Below, one piece after another: positions 12,276 to 38,700 of a stretch of DNA of 64,000 nucleotides. The notes under the pieces were generated by a model. It did no database searches and was not told where the DNA came from. It was given only the letters and a program-made list of their open reading frames with translations. A program made the position numbers and the translations under genes. Source of the DNA: Aptenodytes patagonicus (Eukaryota > Chordata > Aves > Sphenisciformes > Spheniscidae); assembly GCF_965638725.1 (NCBI RefSeq), contig NC_134958.1:20615964-20679963 (forward strand), written 5' to 3'. Within the stretch, counting starts at the first letter, position 1. Every line of letters begins with the position of its first letter.

Positions 12276-15200
12276 TACGCAATACTTACTCCTAGCATAA
12301 ATTACTGCAACAAATCAATACTTTTCTATGTACACAGCAAGATCTGACCTTAATGTTATCAGTACCAGCCTTTCATCACACTTTACTGTATTTCAATTGC
12401 TCTAAACTGTTTGCCAAAGCATGTGATTTTAAGCAATTTAGCAACACATAGCATATATCTTGCAATCAGTTGCAAATAAAGTTTACTAAGTAGTATAAGT
12501 ATATATACAATAGTCTTGACATTACACTGGCCATTATACCAGAGAACATGGTTCAGTAGCCACTGTTCATCCGCTTTAAAAGTTTAATTTATGGAGCAGA
12601 AAATATGCTATCAACCACGTACACCAGATTTAACATTTTATAGCAAGATGGCTGTCAGCTGCAATAGCTTAACACCCACCAAAGGCTGCAATCTGACCCC
12701 AGCTGCAGGGACGTGTTTCCACAGCCAGAGCTCAGGGAGTGGGCCAAATCATGCTAGCACTCCTGAGCACCTTCAGTGCAAAGCCTCCTGCTCTGAACTG
12801 TTGCTAGCCATGGCTGCTACACCAGGTGACTTTGCTCTGATTCATTAGTAGACGTGTAAGTTTAATAACCTCCAACAGACAGGTCATACTACCTTAAATT
12901 GCCTCTGTAAATTATGCAGTGAGAATCTGACTGTGGTTGAAGTATGAAAGCTCTTATTCCTCATCAAAGGAAGATCAAGAGACTATGAACAGAGATCACT
13001 TTACCTGTTAACAAGCAGATCCACACAGAGTTTTAACAATCTAGTTGCATATCTACTGCCTTCACTGATCAAGTTGGTTTGCTACAACTTTGAGTTTTCA
13101 TATATAGACATAATCAAAAGTTATGCTTTTAATTGGGGAGAAAAGAATCTGCAAGATTTCATGCCCATTACACCAAATACTCAAACAATTTCTCTCCCAC
13201 ACAGATGTTTCCTTGCAGATTAGCGCTTCATAAAGACTCAGTCTATTAGCAAAAAGAACAGTTTTGACCTAGAAGGGCTGCCTGTATGTTTATTCTGTTG
13301 CTACTTTCTGTAAGTTAAGTTAGGCCCCCCTTCTACTACAACAATGATCACTACTTGCAACGATTACATGGGAAAGGTTCTGTCCTCAACCAATGCTGAG
13401 GAAATTCACCCCGAGTCTTTGGGGCTTGTTTTATTTACTTGAACCCTATTCACAATTCTGTTTGCTCACAGGTAAATGAGGAATAATAATGTTCACCTAC
13501 AATAGGTGCTGTGTAGATAAAATAGTTAAAATGCTTGTGTGTCCCTTAAATGAAAAATGCTACAGAGCTACAAAACATTACCATTGTAATATGCTTCACT
13601 GTCACAACTTGCCTCTTATTTAAGTTATTGCAAACTATAAATAAAAATGAGCTGTAAATACACAGTTACAAAATAGAAATCCTAAAATGAGTGAAAATGA
13701 CGGTTTGATGCTACTGCAGTAGATAGAAAAGTTGATTTTCCGACACGTGACCAATAGGATGCTCAGACCCCACTAAATTTGTCTGGAAGTGCTAGCCTAT
13801 AAGAGAAAGCTTCATGGGACTGAGCCCTGCCTTATGAATGAATAAACAGAAAGATGCAAAACTCATGGCCCTCAAACTGATGAAAGATGCTGACGATCTG
13901 ACCAAATGCACTCGTTATGATGAGCAGGAACTTTCTGTAGAGAATTTTTAATGCTAAAGAAAACAAACAGAAAGGAAAACCTTGTGCCAAATTTGTTGGG
14001 TTTATGATCTTATCTATCTAGCTTAATAAAATACACTATATTGGAAGATGGAGGTTTCTGCCTGCATTTCATTAAGCCTAATTTATCCATAATAAATCAA
14101 GTAAAAATGACTTTTTTTTTTTTTTTTAAGATGCTTTACACAAGACAATGCTTTGCCTCAGGGACAAAATAATAATAAAAAAATTAATGGTTTCCTAAGC
14201 AGACTACATTTAATATCATGAATTTCCTCATAGGGAGTCTCAACACAGTGATCACTAGGGGAAAGGAACTACTGCAATCTCTATATAGGCATCTTTTTTC
14301 TAGGCAAGACAACTACTGATGGTTTTGTTACTGTGTTGTTTAGCCCTTCTCAGAACAGATCCAAACCAGCCACTGTTAATGGCTTATTATTGTAGTATTA
14401 TTATGGTAGCACCTATAAGACACAGATCAGAAATCTGTTGCAATAGCTGTTTAAAATATATGTAAAAAATAATTTCTCCCCAATTTCTCCCCTCCTCTCA
14501 ATTTACAATCGAAGTGTAAACTGAGAAAGTACATGCAGATACAGTCAGAAAACACAAGAAAACAATATGAACGTACTGATCAGCACATAATCAACTTAAC
14601 ACTTATGGAGTCCTTTGGTAAGCATCATAGCAAAAGAAACAACAAATATAAAGAAAGGAGTAGAACAGATGTATACATCTCATGGGAAGCAGCACAGTAA
14701 AAACATTAAAAATTCAGCTATAATGTCCTAGAAACATCATAGGTCAATCTGAGATGGGAGCAGGCCTCAATTTACAAAAGGGGGGGGCGGGGGGAAGCAG
14801 TGAATAGAACATGTAAGCTGTGGGAAGTAAAGATGGCACAACAAAAGAGCCAATATGTGAAAAGTATGATCAAGCTTTGAACAAAAAAAATTATTTTACA
14901 GAAACATTTGGTACGGATATCTGCAGGACCAATTTGGATTTTAAGACTAAAATGCAAAAACAGCAGTAGTTACCAGAAGAAAAATCAAGAGAATTCTGCA
15001 CACTTGCCATTACAGACAACATCTGAGAAACTATTCTCAATTCAAAGCATTGTCAAAAATAAAATAAAATGTACACATAGTAGGCTGTTTCAAAAATTGT
15101 GAGTACCCTCTGGTGCCCTGTCATTGGGGGGGGTGAGGGGAGGAAAGGGGAAGAGCAAGAGCAAGCAACCCCCAGAAAATAGCATCTACTAATGCTGTGC

Positions 15201-16879
15201 AATTCTGAGCATTTCTACTTACTCACACTTTCAAGACAAGCAAACTGAACACACAGTCTTAGTCCCGCATTTTCAAGCACATACAGGACAGAGGTAAGTA
15301 AATGGAAAGGCCGCAAGTATTTTTGTAACTCCATCACCAAAAACTGGCACCAAATTATACTGAGATAGAACCCAAATCTTTATGTTGCCAAAAAAGTATA
15401 AGAAACCAAAGGTAGTTTTGGTTTTAAGTTGTCTTTTGAATTTAAACTATTAGACTCATATTTTATATCACTCTTTGCAACCACTGAGTTTAGAAATTTG
15501 GTCTTGATTTTTAAATCAAAGCTGAGAGTCTTGTTTATTCCTATAACTCATTTTTTCAATTGACAACAAAAGAGTCGACATAAATTGACTGAACAAAATT
15601 GCAAGCAATGGCCACACTGTTACTTAGACAGCAGAGCCTACCATATCATGAGAGAGTCTCTGCATCACTGTTTGTCTAAGCAGATCAAACAGAAGGTGGA
15701 GGTATTATCACCATTTCACAGGTAGGAAAACCTTTTAAAAGTCAGAGGAAGCAGTCATTCCCAGAGGTCTGAGTCAAACAAGTTCTAGCCTGGTGCTTTA
15801 CTCTCAAGAACATCCCAAGCTACCTTACCACCCTTAAGGATAGAGAAGAATAAGCATTTAACTGCTTTAGGTGGGACTTTAAGACCGCTGTCTCAATTCT
15901 TATTTATCATTGTAACCACAGTGTTGTCTCCCTTGCCGCATGCTGCTCAGGGACGCTCCACAGCCTGGAGCCTCCCACAGCCACAGCCTCAGTGGACTCC
16001 TAAAACTGACACATAGGATCATCGACATTTTTAAAATTAGTGAGACAAGTACCTCAAAAGTTAAGGCAAACACAAATTTTAAACTGCCTCTATTTCAACA
16101 GCTTTGTTTTTCGACACTTTAAAGTGCATGTGTTTTTTTTTTTCTCCGCTGCAACAAATACCTGACACTCCTTTTTGTTAACGACTATTTTTTTCCTGTA
16201 AGCGACCCAATTCTAGAAGCTGAGATTTTATAAAAGTATCAAATGATTCAAAACTGGAGGCCGCTTGCAAAACTGCTTTTGTTCGTCGCTACGTAGATGC
16301 CGTGACGGTACCTCCTCAGCCACCACACCCGGGGCTCCCTGCGGCTCTCCGCCGGACTCCGTCCTCCAGCGGCACCGGGCTGAGTCCAGCCCAGCACCTC
16401 ACGCACCGCTAAAAGCGAGGGCTCTCCGGCAGCTTCTCCGCCGGGTCGCCCGGGGCAGCCGGGCGGGGTCTGGCCGGGCCGGTGGCAGGCAGTTGCCGGG
16501 CGCTCCCCGCGGTACCTCAGCGCGGCGCGGGAGCGAGGCCACCGCCTGCAGCGAACCGCCGGGGAAGGGGGGGGAAGGAGGGGAATGTTTAGCGCCACAC
16601 AGGGCCAGGGCAGCGCCGCCGGGGCGCAGAAGGACGGGGACATCCCCGCTACCGGGGGCAGGACGAGAAAGGGGGCTCAGCGGGCGGGAACTGAGGGACC
16701 AGGACCGGGACCGCCGCCGCCTTCTCCTCCTCCTCAGCGCTGCCGCAGCGGCGGTCTCCCCGGGGGCGGGGCCTTACGGCCGCGGGGGCGGGGCGTGCTG
16801 CTCGCCGCGCGCCGGTTCCGGCCTCGAGGCGGGCGCGGGTGTTCTCGGGCCTCAGCAAGCCGCGGTGCCTGCGAGCATC

Positions 16880-29905
<13,026 letters not shown>

Positions 29906-31470
29906 ACTTTTCTCATGCTACTTGTAACTCCAAAAGGACACATCACACAAAGTACATTGTATGTAACCTGATATCCATATAGTTTGCTTGTCTCTTAAGA
30001 GAGCAAACTTTTTAGTTAGGGCCTCTCCATTAATAAATTTAGTCCAGATGGCTACAAATGATGCTTGTGCCTGCTTTCAGTGGACTTTCCTAAGTGCTTT
30101 GTCTTATTTATTTTTTTCTATCTGGTGAACATTTTTATGTAAGTGAATTCTTTTATTGCCACTGTAACTGTCTACCATTTTCCATTTCAACTAGAGGTTT
30201 TTACTTTCCACAAAGAAAATTATGCAAATAAACCAGTAACAGAATTAGTGAAATGTAAAAGCACCTTAATGGTTAAAACCTACTTTATTGATCTTACTGA
30301 TATTTAAAAGATAGGTTTTCAGCCTAACAATAGCACAAGATGACCTTCATAAACAGAAACGGGTATAAAATAACTTAAAATAGCAATTTCATGTTAAAAG
30401 CAATGAAAAAAACCACTTTAGATACTCCGGTGATTCATGAAATATAGCCTTGCCCTCCAAGGGCATGAATAAAGAAATACAAAATTCAAGAGATTTAATC
30501 TATTTGTGTATTTTAAAAAACCTACAACCATTAACCAGCAAGGGGTGAGAATTAATGTTGAAGTAAAATTATTTTTCAAATCTATATACCAAAATAACTC
30601 TTACAGATTTTCCTCTCTGAAACATACTTTACAACAGAGTTCTAATGAGAGTAAATTATACAAAATTACTTCTGCCATATATTGTGAGGGGAAAGTATTA
30701 ACTTTGCAAATTTATACTAAATATTTCATGACTTCTGCTAGAATGCTTTTTGTGTTGTACTTATGCATAGTCTGTTCAGTGTGTCTTACTGTATTGACTA
30801 GTAATTTTATTCTAGAAACTCTGAATGTAAGGGACTAGTCCTAAATGGATTAAGACGGATCGAAGGTTTGGCTCTGGTGCCTATGTTCCAGAAATACATT
30901 TCATCCCTATTCAAGGGGATCTGAAACTATTTTTTCCCTGTTTACTAAGCTTAATGGGCGCAAAAGCAACTCTTTTCCTTCCCTTCTTCATCGCATACAG
31001 ATTGTCATATGAGTCATTCTGATCTGTATGTCTTAAGGTATGCTTCCATTAGTACACCCTACAAGAAAATGTGTATTTTAAAACTCATGACTATAGCACA
31101 GGATTATCCCTAATGCCAGAACCAGGCTTCTTAAAGCTTAATTCTATTAATAGATATTACTCCACTTAGTTACTTTCTGTTGAGGCTGGTTGTTTCAGCA
31201 GTAAAATCAATTTTGGGTCACTTCTTCTAGTGTCACTCTATAAAGTAAGCATCCCAACTTTTTTTATACAGTCTAACATGGAGGAGGAGGGACAGTGAGC
31301 TTTATTCCTCATGCACTCTGCTGTTGGTGAATAGGGCAACATTTCTTTCTGTGTTTTACAAGCTGCTGCTTCCTTGTTTCCTTTAGATTAATATTGTTAA
31401 AGAACTTCTGAATTACCATTACGCACAAAATGGGGAAAAATAAACTTTTCAAAGTGCTATTGCTTGGTTT
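29906..31470 (+). other. IDH3A: IDH3A 3'UTR (inferred extent)
   Basis: No coding signal follows the stop. AATAAA hexamers occur at 30032-30037, 30227-30232 and 31439-31444. The last is followed within 40 bases by a strong GT/T-rich stretch (gcttggtttgtttttataat), so it is the best distal poly(A) site and would give a roughly 1.55-kb 3'UTR. The 30032 signal also has a GT-rich follow-up and may give a short form. Confidence 0.5.
31439..31444 (+). promoter_or_regulatory. IDH3A: candidate IDH3A distal poly(A) signal AATAAA
   Basis: Canonical hexamer with a GT/T-rich element about 25-45 bases downstream. A proximal alternative is AATAAA at 30032-30037. Confidence 0.5.
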
Positions 31471-31734
31471 GTTTTTATAATCCTAGGCTTCTGTCTTGTC
31501 TTATGTGTTGAGCTGATTGTTGGTACTTGCAACAAATCTTAAGTCTCTAAGATGTGCAAGACTGGTAATGGAACTTTCATGGCAACAATACCCTATTCTG
31601 CATGATTGTTTTGATCAACACCAGTGGCTGTAGCCTAGCCTGCTTGTGTTAGCTATTAAACTCTCTGCCAAAGATCACTTACTAACAGCAAACCCTTTAG
31701 ACAACTTTCTGTCAAGTATGTCCTTCACATAACA

Positions 31735-31740
31735 TTTATT
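31735..31740 (-). promoter_or_regulatory. ACSBG1: candidate ACSBG1 poly(A) signal (AATAAA on minus strand)
   Basis: Plus-strand TTTATT is AATAAA on the minus strand, about 0.9 kb past the ACSBG1 stop. It is the first canonical hexamer I found downstream of the stop; ATTAAA variants occur closer, near 32403 and 31913. Confidence 0.4.
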
Positions 31741-32652
31741 TTTTATAAAGGGGAAGAAGAAATGCAGCTCGCACTTACCAGAATTAGTACAATGTGAATA
31801 TTGAAAGATGCAGGTAGAGTTGCAACACACTGACAAACATTGCTTCTAAACACTTTTGCTTAAAAAAAGTGCTGTAAATAATTTTTAAGAAGTTTCTGTT
31901 CTAAATAGCACTTTAATGTGAGAGCTCCTGTATTTGCTACTTTGTGTCTTTCAGTCTTAGGGAGCTATTCCCCCAACTTGTTTGATTATTTGGTTTTAGG
32001 AGAAATAGCTTATTTCAACATGAATTTAAGAAATTATGAGCTGCTGCTTTCACAAAAGTCTGAATTCTAGCCACTGTAAAAATGGAAGAGGAGTGTCTTT
32101 AGGTTCAGAAATGTTGTGTTAGTGAACAAAAATAAACTCATCTCTGGGAGGGGAAAAAACCAGCCCTTTTGATTTTTTTTTTTTTTAATAATTGTCTTTA
32201 TCATTGGAGTGGTATAAGTTTCACTAAGCAGTACTGCTAACTACTGATCTACCAAAATGCATCATGAGCTACAGGCAACCTCCTGTAGAACACAAAAAAA
32301 ATAATTAAAAGGGAAGATCCCTGTATAAAAAAAGTTTTCCTTCTGTTTCAGTCCAGCGGAATTAATTAGTTATACCCACTTTATACAACACAAGAGGATG
32401 TTTTTAATCTTAATCATTTAGGGCATAAAGTAAAAACACTATTAGGAAACAGACACTGTGTAGATGCTTCTGTAAAAAGAGGACAAACTATCAGGTGAGT
32501 ATCAGGAACAACTAAATTGACACAGCAGTTTACTAGTGGTTCAGTTCAATAGACTACAAGACAAAAACAAGCATAATCTTCGTTAATGCTTTTGATTAAG
32601 AAATACTTTCTTTAGCTCACAGATCTTTCTTAATGCTTGGATGAAAGACTTC

Positions 32653-32729
32653 TTATTCTTCATAGAAGGAGTCTACTTCTTTTCTGTATTTCTCAAGCAC
32701 GGTGAGCCGTTTTAACTTCATTGTCGGAC
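32653..32729 (-). CDS. ACSBG1: ACSBG1 last coding exon
   Basis: Two bases plus 24 codons and TAA ([20 protein letters not shown]...). Acceptor is ttttaag. It ends EE-stop, a few residues shorter than the human ...YQEQKM tail. GT joins G of the previous exon to give Gly of ELG. Confidence 0.93.
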
Positions 32730-35700
32730 CTTAAAAGAGGGAGTTAGTCACAATAGCAGAAACGGGAACAAAAATTCCTACTCAGTTTAAGCTTTGGTTC
32801 CTAAGATTTTTCTATTGAAGAACCTGTTTGGAAGAACATCTCCCACTCTGTAAGTGTAGATACCTGCTAAAAGTGAGAAGCAAGCGTGGTTGCCTTGCCA
32901 GCATAAGGTTGCCTCCACAGAAGCACGAGGACCTCAAAGGGAGCTGCAGATAAGAGGGTGATGACTGATGACTAATGACTACTTAATTATTTTTAATGAA
33001 AAAAGTAAAGGATGATGTTTTTGAAAGCTTTTAAACAGTTCCCAGTTTATTCAAAGAGCCTGGTAATGTGCTTGGGGCTCTGTTGTCAGGCTTTCACTGT
33101 CTCGCTTCTCTTTTTTTAAACAAGAAATCCTCAGTATTATTACTGGAAGTTATTAATACTGTAATGCACAAGGAATTAACCAGAATTGATTGTTTAATTG
33201 CCCAAAGCAATCTTAAATTTAACTATACAGCTGTACTTGTAAATTAGCACAGATTGATACATACGTACACAGCAAAAACTCCAATTTCTGTATTCTTTAA
33301 CACATGCTGCATAATGGTTTTTTCCTTTCCCTCTAGTGGCTGTACCCAGAATTTGGCATACAAAACTATTTGAATACTCTTAGATCAGCAGCCTCTTTAC
33401 TGTGTGTGTACCTCAGTACAAATCAGTAAATCTTACCTAGTTCTCCCCCAGAAATGGAAAAATCTCTTGGCAGGACTATCCATTTTTGAATACAATGAAC
33501 TCTGTTAGTAGCGTTCACATTGACTTTGTTGATTCCCTCCTGAATGGCCTGGTAGATCGCCTGGTCTCTTGTAGCTACAATCTCTGATACTTTAGTGGCT
33601 TTACTACCAGTCTTCTGGCAGAAGTCTCTAGCTTGCTCAGTGAGAATGTCGGTGGGATCAGATGTATCTGGGTCCAGCACACTCTAAAATATCAAATGAA
33701 GTGAATCATCAAATGCTCACTCTTACAGGGCATTAAGTGTTTCTCTGATCAGGTCCCCCCTGACTAGTAAGAATCAAGAAGGCTCAGCATCAACACCCAA
33801 ACATTCTGTAAGCCTTAAAAAGCAGAAACACCTACAGATGATAGTGCTTTTCCTTCCACTTGGCTACCAAATGCAAATATTTTTGGCTTATATGCAGGTG
33901 ACATGAACAGACTTAAAACATGTCAATGAATCAGGCAATAAAGTCCATCTATAGACCTTGAATTTCTACCATATTTTCCAAATTACTCCATTGTTACAGG
34001 GGAACATTTAGCTCATCGATAAATTGAATTACTGTGGTATAATGTAAACAGCATGAGATAAAATAGAAATACTAATTTAAGAAGTCTAACTTCAAAGAAT
34101 GCTTCTATCTGTAGATAGGGAGTATCAGTTGTAGAGGTAAACAACTTGAGAAAAACTAAAGGGTCATTCACTATGTATGTACACAGAACATGAAGTGCAA
34201 ATGTTTCAGAAAAAAGTGATTTCTCAATTGAAGCGTATACCACAGCAAAGCTATTAACTGTTTTGTTCTACAGTCATCCTTCTTGTGTTATAAGGACAGA
34301 ACAAACTGTAGAGAAATGTTTCTGTTGGAAAGTTTGTTAGAAACTGTTTTTGCCTGTAACAGAAACATCTGTTGTCTTTGCTTATCTGTAAGAATAAAAG
34401 CTATTATTGTGCTCCGTTACAGACTTCTCACTCTTTCAATATTTCTTAATTAAAAATTTGCATTTAAATTAAAAAAAAAAATAGGTCTTCTTATATGTCT
34501 AGGAGAAACAGCAGTAAACACGTAGATGTTTAGCAGATCATCTAATCATATGAAGTTTAGACCATCAGGATTTGGTCTGTAGTTGCTATACATTTTTTTT
34601 CCCCGCAAATGTCCTCCTATCTAATTTCGGGTCTTTTTACAAACAGTTCAAAATTCTTCTTGTTTTGTTAAGTGCAGGTGTATAATTTCACTGAAATCAA
34701 TATTAAAACTGGTGTACCTTTAGGGTCAGCAACATTGACAAAAACTTCTTTTTATCTCCAATCACCATAGCATTACTAACAATTGGGAGTTCTTTTTTAA
34801 CAGCATCTTCAATTGGAATTGGAGGCACATTTTCACCTCCAGCTGTAATAATCAAATCTAGGCAAAAAAGAAAGGCTATTAGTTGAATTCAAATAAATTC
34901 CAAAGATCAGGTTAACGTCTAGATTGACCCACTTTTCTTATTCTGACATAAAGAATAAGAGATATTTTTTTCTAAGATAGTATTTTCAAAGAGAACAAAG
35001 CTTATTAATTAATTATCTTCAAAATAAAAATGCTAATATTTTTCAAATACATGCTCCAGTTCTCAGTTCTCCCTCAGTATAATGTATTTGCTCCAGGTAA
35101 TTTTTACATAATCCAGAAACAGGTTAGTTATTCTCAAGGCACTGTTGCATAATCTGGAATTTTTCTGTGAGCAATCATCTCTTCTAAATTAGCATAGGAT
35201 TCACTCTCTATTTTACTGTTGGTATCTCAACAAAAAGCATGTGCATTGTTAACATCATGATTAAAACTAATTCTTAAAGCCACCAAGAGGGGTCAGACAA
35301 AAACAAGTTACTACTGCAGGAAGGCTCCATAAAAGCAACATGGAAAGAAGGGAGAGAGGAGTGTGAGGAGGAAGTCAAGATCTCAAGAGAGGAAGCCTGC
35401 AGTGGAAGTAGTGATTCCTGCCTTACTTTTGACATGAGGGGAATATAATGACAGACTGGAATCTTAATATTTTTAAGGTTTGTAAACATACCTTATTATA
35501 CTGATAAAGCAATGGACATTTTTATTTGAACGCATTCATTCTGAAGTGTAATACATCTATTGATTGGAATTATTACAAATTTGAGTATTATTTAAGTAAA
35601 TTCAAACTCTTTGCTTTCATTACACTGGTGACTTCTCACTGTCCTCAAATAATAGTCTACAGCATTTTAGAACACGCTTCAACAAATAATGCAGTCAAAT

Positions 35701-38700
35701 GGTATACCAGTCCTCTGTGTAATAATGCAGCTCATTGTATGTATTAAGGATCGGGTTTGGTACCCGATTCCCTGTCAGCGATAAACTTGAAGAATTTAGA
35801 CGCAATCAAGGGAATATAGCACCCTTTCAGCATTCACAGCTTTGGGCCCTACCATCTCTACTGCTCCATAAGAACTACGATGTGAAATAACTTCCAGTCT
35901 ATACTCAGTCTTCTGGTATGGAATAGACATTGATCTCATAACTATAAAAGTTATTTCTCTCCCTAGCCAACACACTGCACACGTTTGAGGAAGCACAAGT
36001 ACTGTTTATAGGATAAGAGACTTCTGTCAAATCACAGATACATATCACAGATACATAACAAAGTTAGTTGTGGATCCAAACTTGTCTAGGTCTATTTTTT
36101 CCTGTCATCCCCCCCCTCCTTTTGCCGTAGTCCCGTTTTTGCCTTAGATCCTCTACCAATCTCTCTGGCACTTAGTTTTTCATTGTCTGAGATGTCAGCT
36201 TTTTCTCAGCTGATCCAGACAACTGTAATAATTGTAGTAACTTTTTCCACACCTCTACAAATACTCCCCCTGTATGGACTTCTCTAGCTACATCTTTGTG
36301 CTTTGCAGCTAATGAGTCCTAAAACTCGTAAGACCCACAGAACCGAAGGAAGAAGTCCTGTTTCAGTCACTAGAAGAAAAGCTTCTTTACTACCTTCTAT
36401 TAGATTTTACCTTATTGGGACTTGGATTTAAAACTTTAATGAAACTGGACAGAGAGTTATTTTATCCCAGATGGTGTACCTGTCCTGTAATTTAGAGTAA
36501 TTGTTATTAGTTGAGCAATCAAGGAAGATGTAAGTGAAACACAAATGTTATGACAGAAATGAGACTAGGAGTTGCTAACTGCTATGCTAAAGGAAAATGA
36601 ATCAGACAAGAAAGCAAGTTAAAATCAAGATAGCTACATTTGGTGCAAGCTATTAATAGTATCTACTTAAGTCCTGATTCCTAACAGGAAACTATGTCAC
36701 CCTATGACAAATTCACTCATCCATGTTATCTCCCTAGTGATTCATCATATATTCTAAGATGATAGTTACTCAATTTTTAAATCTTCTTCAGTTACGTCTC
36801 GACTGGGACCAATCCCACTGTCTGAATATATATAGTGAAAAAAAGGTTCCAAGTAAGCAACTGACCAGTCTTACTCATGTGAGACTTCAAGCTATGTACT
36901 GTAATAATACCTAGGTTTATTGCTTTAGCTTTAACTTTCCCTTCTGCTCTCAAGCTTCAATACTAGTCTCTGCAAACACATCACCTAAGGCATCAGAGGA
37001 ACCTAGCTCTGACCTACAGCAACAACTTTTATATGAGAGGGTTGTCTCTCATCACTGTCTAAACATTCTAATGTGCAATTAAGACAATTTAGCAAGATTC
37101 AAAGGCAGACTGGACAGCTTAATGGATCATTAGAATTGAAGGCGACACATTAAACCTGCATTATTATTTTATATTACTAATTGTAATTAATACTGAATAA
37201 AGGTCTGGGAGATAAAAAGCCTCATTGCAGGAATTGAATCATGTCCACCTATTACAGACTAGAGGGAAACCTTTCCTGAACAGGGCACACCATGGTTTTC
37301 TCATAAGAAAGTTTATTCTACCTTCCTATTAGGTCAATGCTGCTGGCATTAGAGGAAAGACACTTAATTAGATGGGCCACATCTGACACATGACTGAACA
37401 GTGCTGAACAGTTACCATAAACATGGAGCAAGATTTTGCTTATTACCTTTAATTCTTCCAGTGACATAGAGAAAGCCATCTTTGTCTAGTTTTCCTAAAT
37501 CTCCAGAATGCAGCCACCCATCCTCATCAAAGGCTTCTTTTGTTTTGTCTTCCATATTTAAATAACCCATGAAAACAGTCCTTCCCCAGAAACAGATTTC
37601 TCCATTGCCTTCTGTATCTTCATCCACCAATTTCACTCTGCAGCCAGGTACTGGTTTACCACAGCTATTGGAGAAGGGCAGAAAAAAACCACAAGGAGCA
37701 CAGAAATATTAAATATAATACTGATAAGACGTCTAACACACCAAATCCCTGAACCTATCAAAATATTAGTGACTGTAAATAACACCCTGCTGTAACTGTT
37801 TGAAAACTATGGAATATTAATTCACTAGGGCAGATATGTTAGGGTGCTTACCTAAGCACTTTTCGGCTATCTTGCCCTGTGCTTCCCGGTTGTTTTTTTT
37901 TTTCCCCCTTCTGTATCTTCAGGCGTAAAACCACTTTTGTATCTGAGGTCTTGCATTTGAAAGCTATCCTGCCCTGGGCCAGGGCTAGTCAGATTTAGTA
38001 ACTGTGTTCTGCATATAATGCTGTAGATCACTTCCAGTGCTCTTGCCACGGCATGCTATGGAGGCAGCGTGTTCACCTTCTGACCTGGAAGTTATTTTGC
38101 CTCCCAAAGTCACAATAGAGTGGCAATGCATTGAGAGAAAACAAGTGATAAGATCTTTGCTAAACTTATTAAATACTCTTCTCATAGATATAATGAAACA
38201 TACCATATTAAAAAAAAAAAAAAAAAAAGAGTAAAAGTTACCTGTGCTGCCGGTAAATATAGGGCCCAGATAGGCAATGTGGGCCTGTGGTCTCACTCAT
38301 CCCATAGGCCTCATACAGGGTGATGTTCAGACCCAAGAAGAAATACAGTGTTTCTGTATTGAGAGGAGCAGCACCAGAAAAGTGCTTCTGACAGGAAGAA
38401 AAACCCAGTGCATTGCGTATTTTTGCAAGCACTAAGTGGTCTGCTAACCTTGTCCAGAACTGCTTTAAATCACTGCTGAGTACAAAACACACAAGAGAAG
38501 GAGACAGTAAGTCAGAGCAACCTATGAAATTTCCAAAGCAAAATCAGAAACAAATTTTGTTTAGAGATATATTTGCTATTTGGTTTTGGGTGTTGACAGA
38601 AGTTACATCAGTAAGAACAGGTTACATATTTGTCCTTTTTTCATTTATTCAGTGTCTTCCATTGCTAGTGAACTCCAGCTCTTGAGGTGTCTGAATACTG

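Larger units (their letters stand above)
9466..16259. other. CIB2-IDH3A intergenic region, no gene recognised
   Basis: Divergent spacer between the minus-strand CIB2 and the plus-strand IDH3A. No conserved coding exon, RNA gene or intact mobile element was recognised. It holds a short CA run at 9461-9476, a degenerate 59-bp tandem duplication at about 12.16-12.27 kb, an 11-bp-arm hairpin at 11120-11149 and two G-rich tracts (14780-14796, 15126-15150). Open frames of 60-85 codons here look random. Confidence 0.6.

Noticed and set aside
16248-16643. 131-codon minus-strand open frame in the CpG island
   Set aside because: Composition (Pro/Arg/Ala rich) is typical of random frames in GC-rich DNA; overlapping frames on both strands are equally long. 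No recognised domain.
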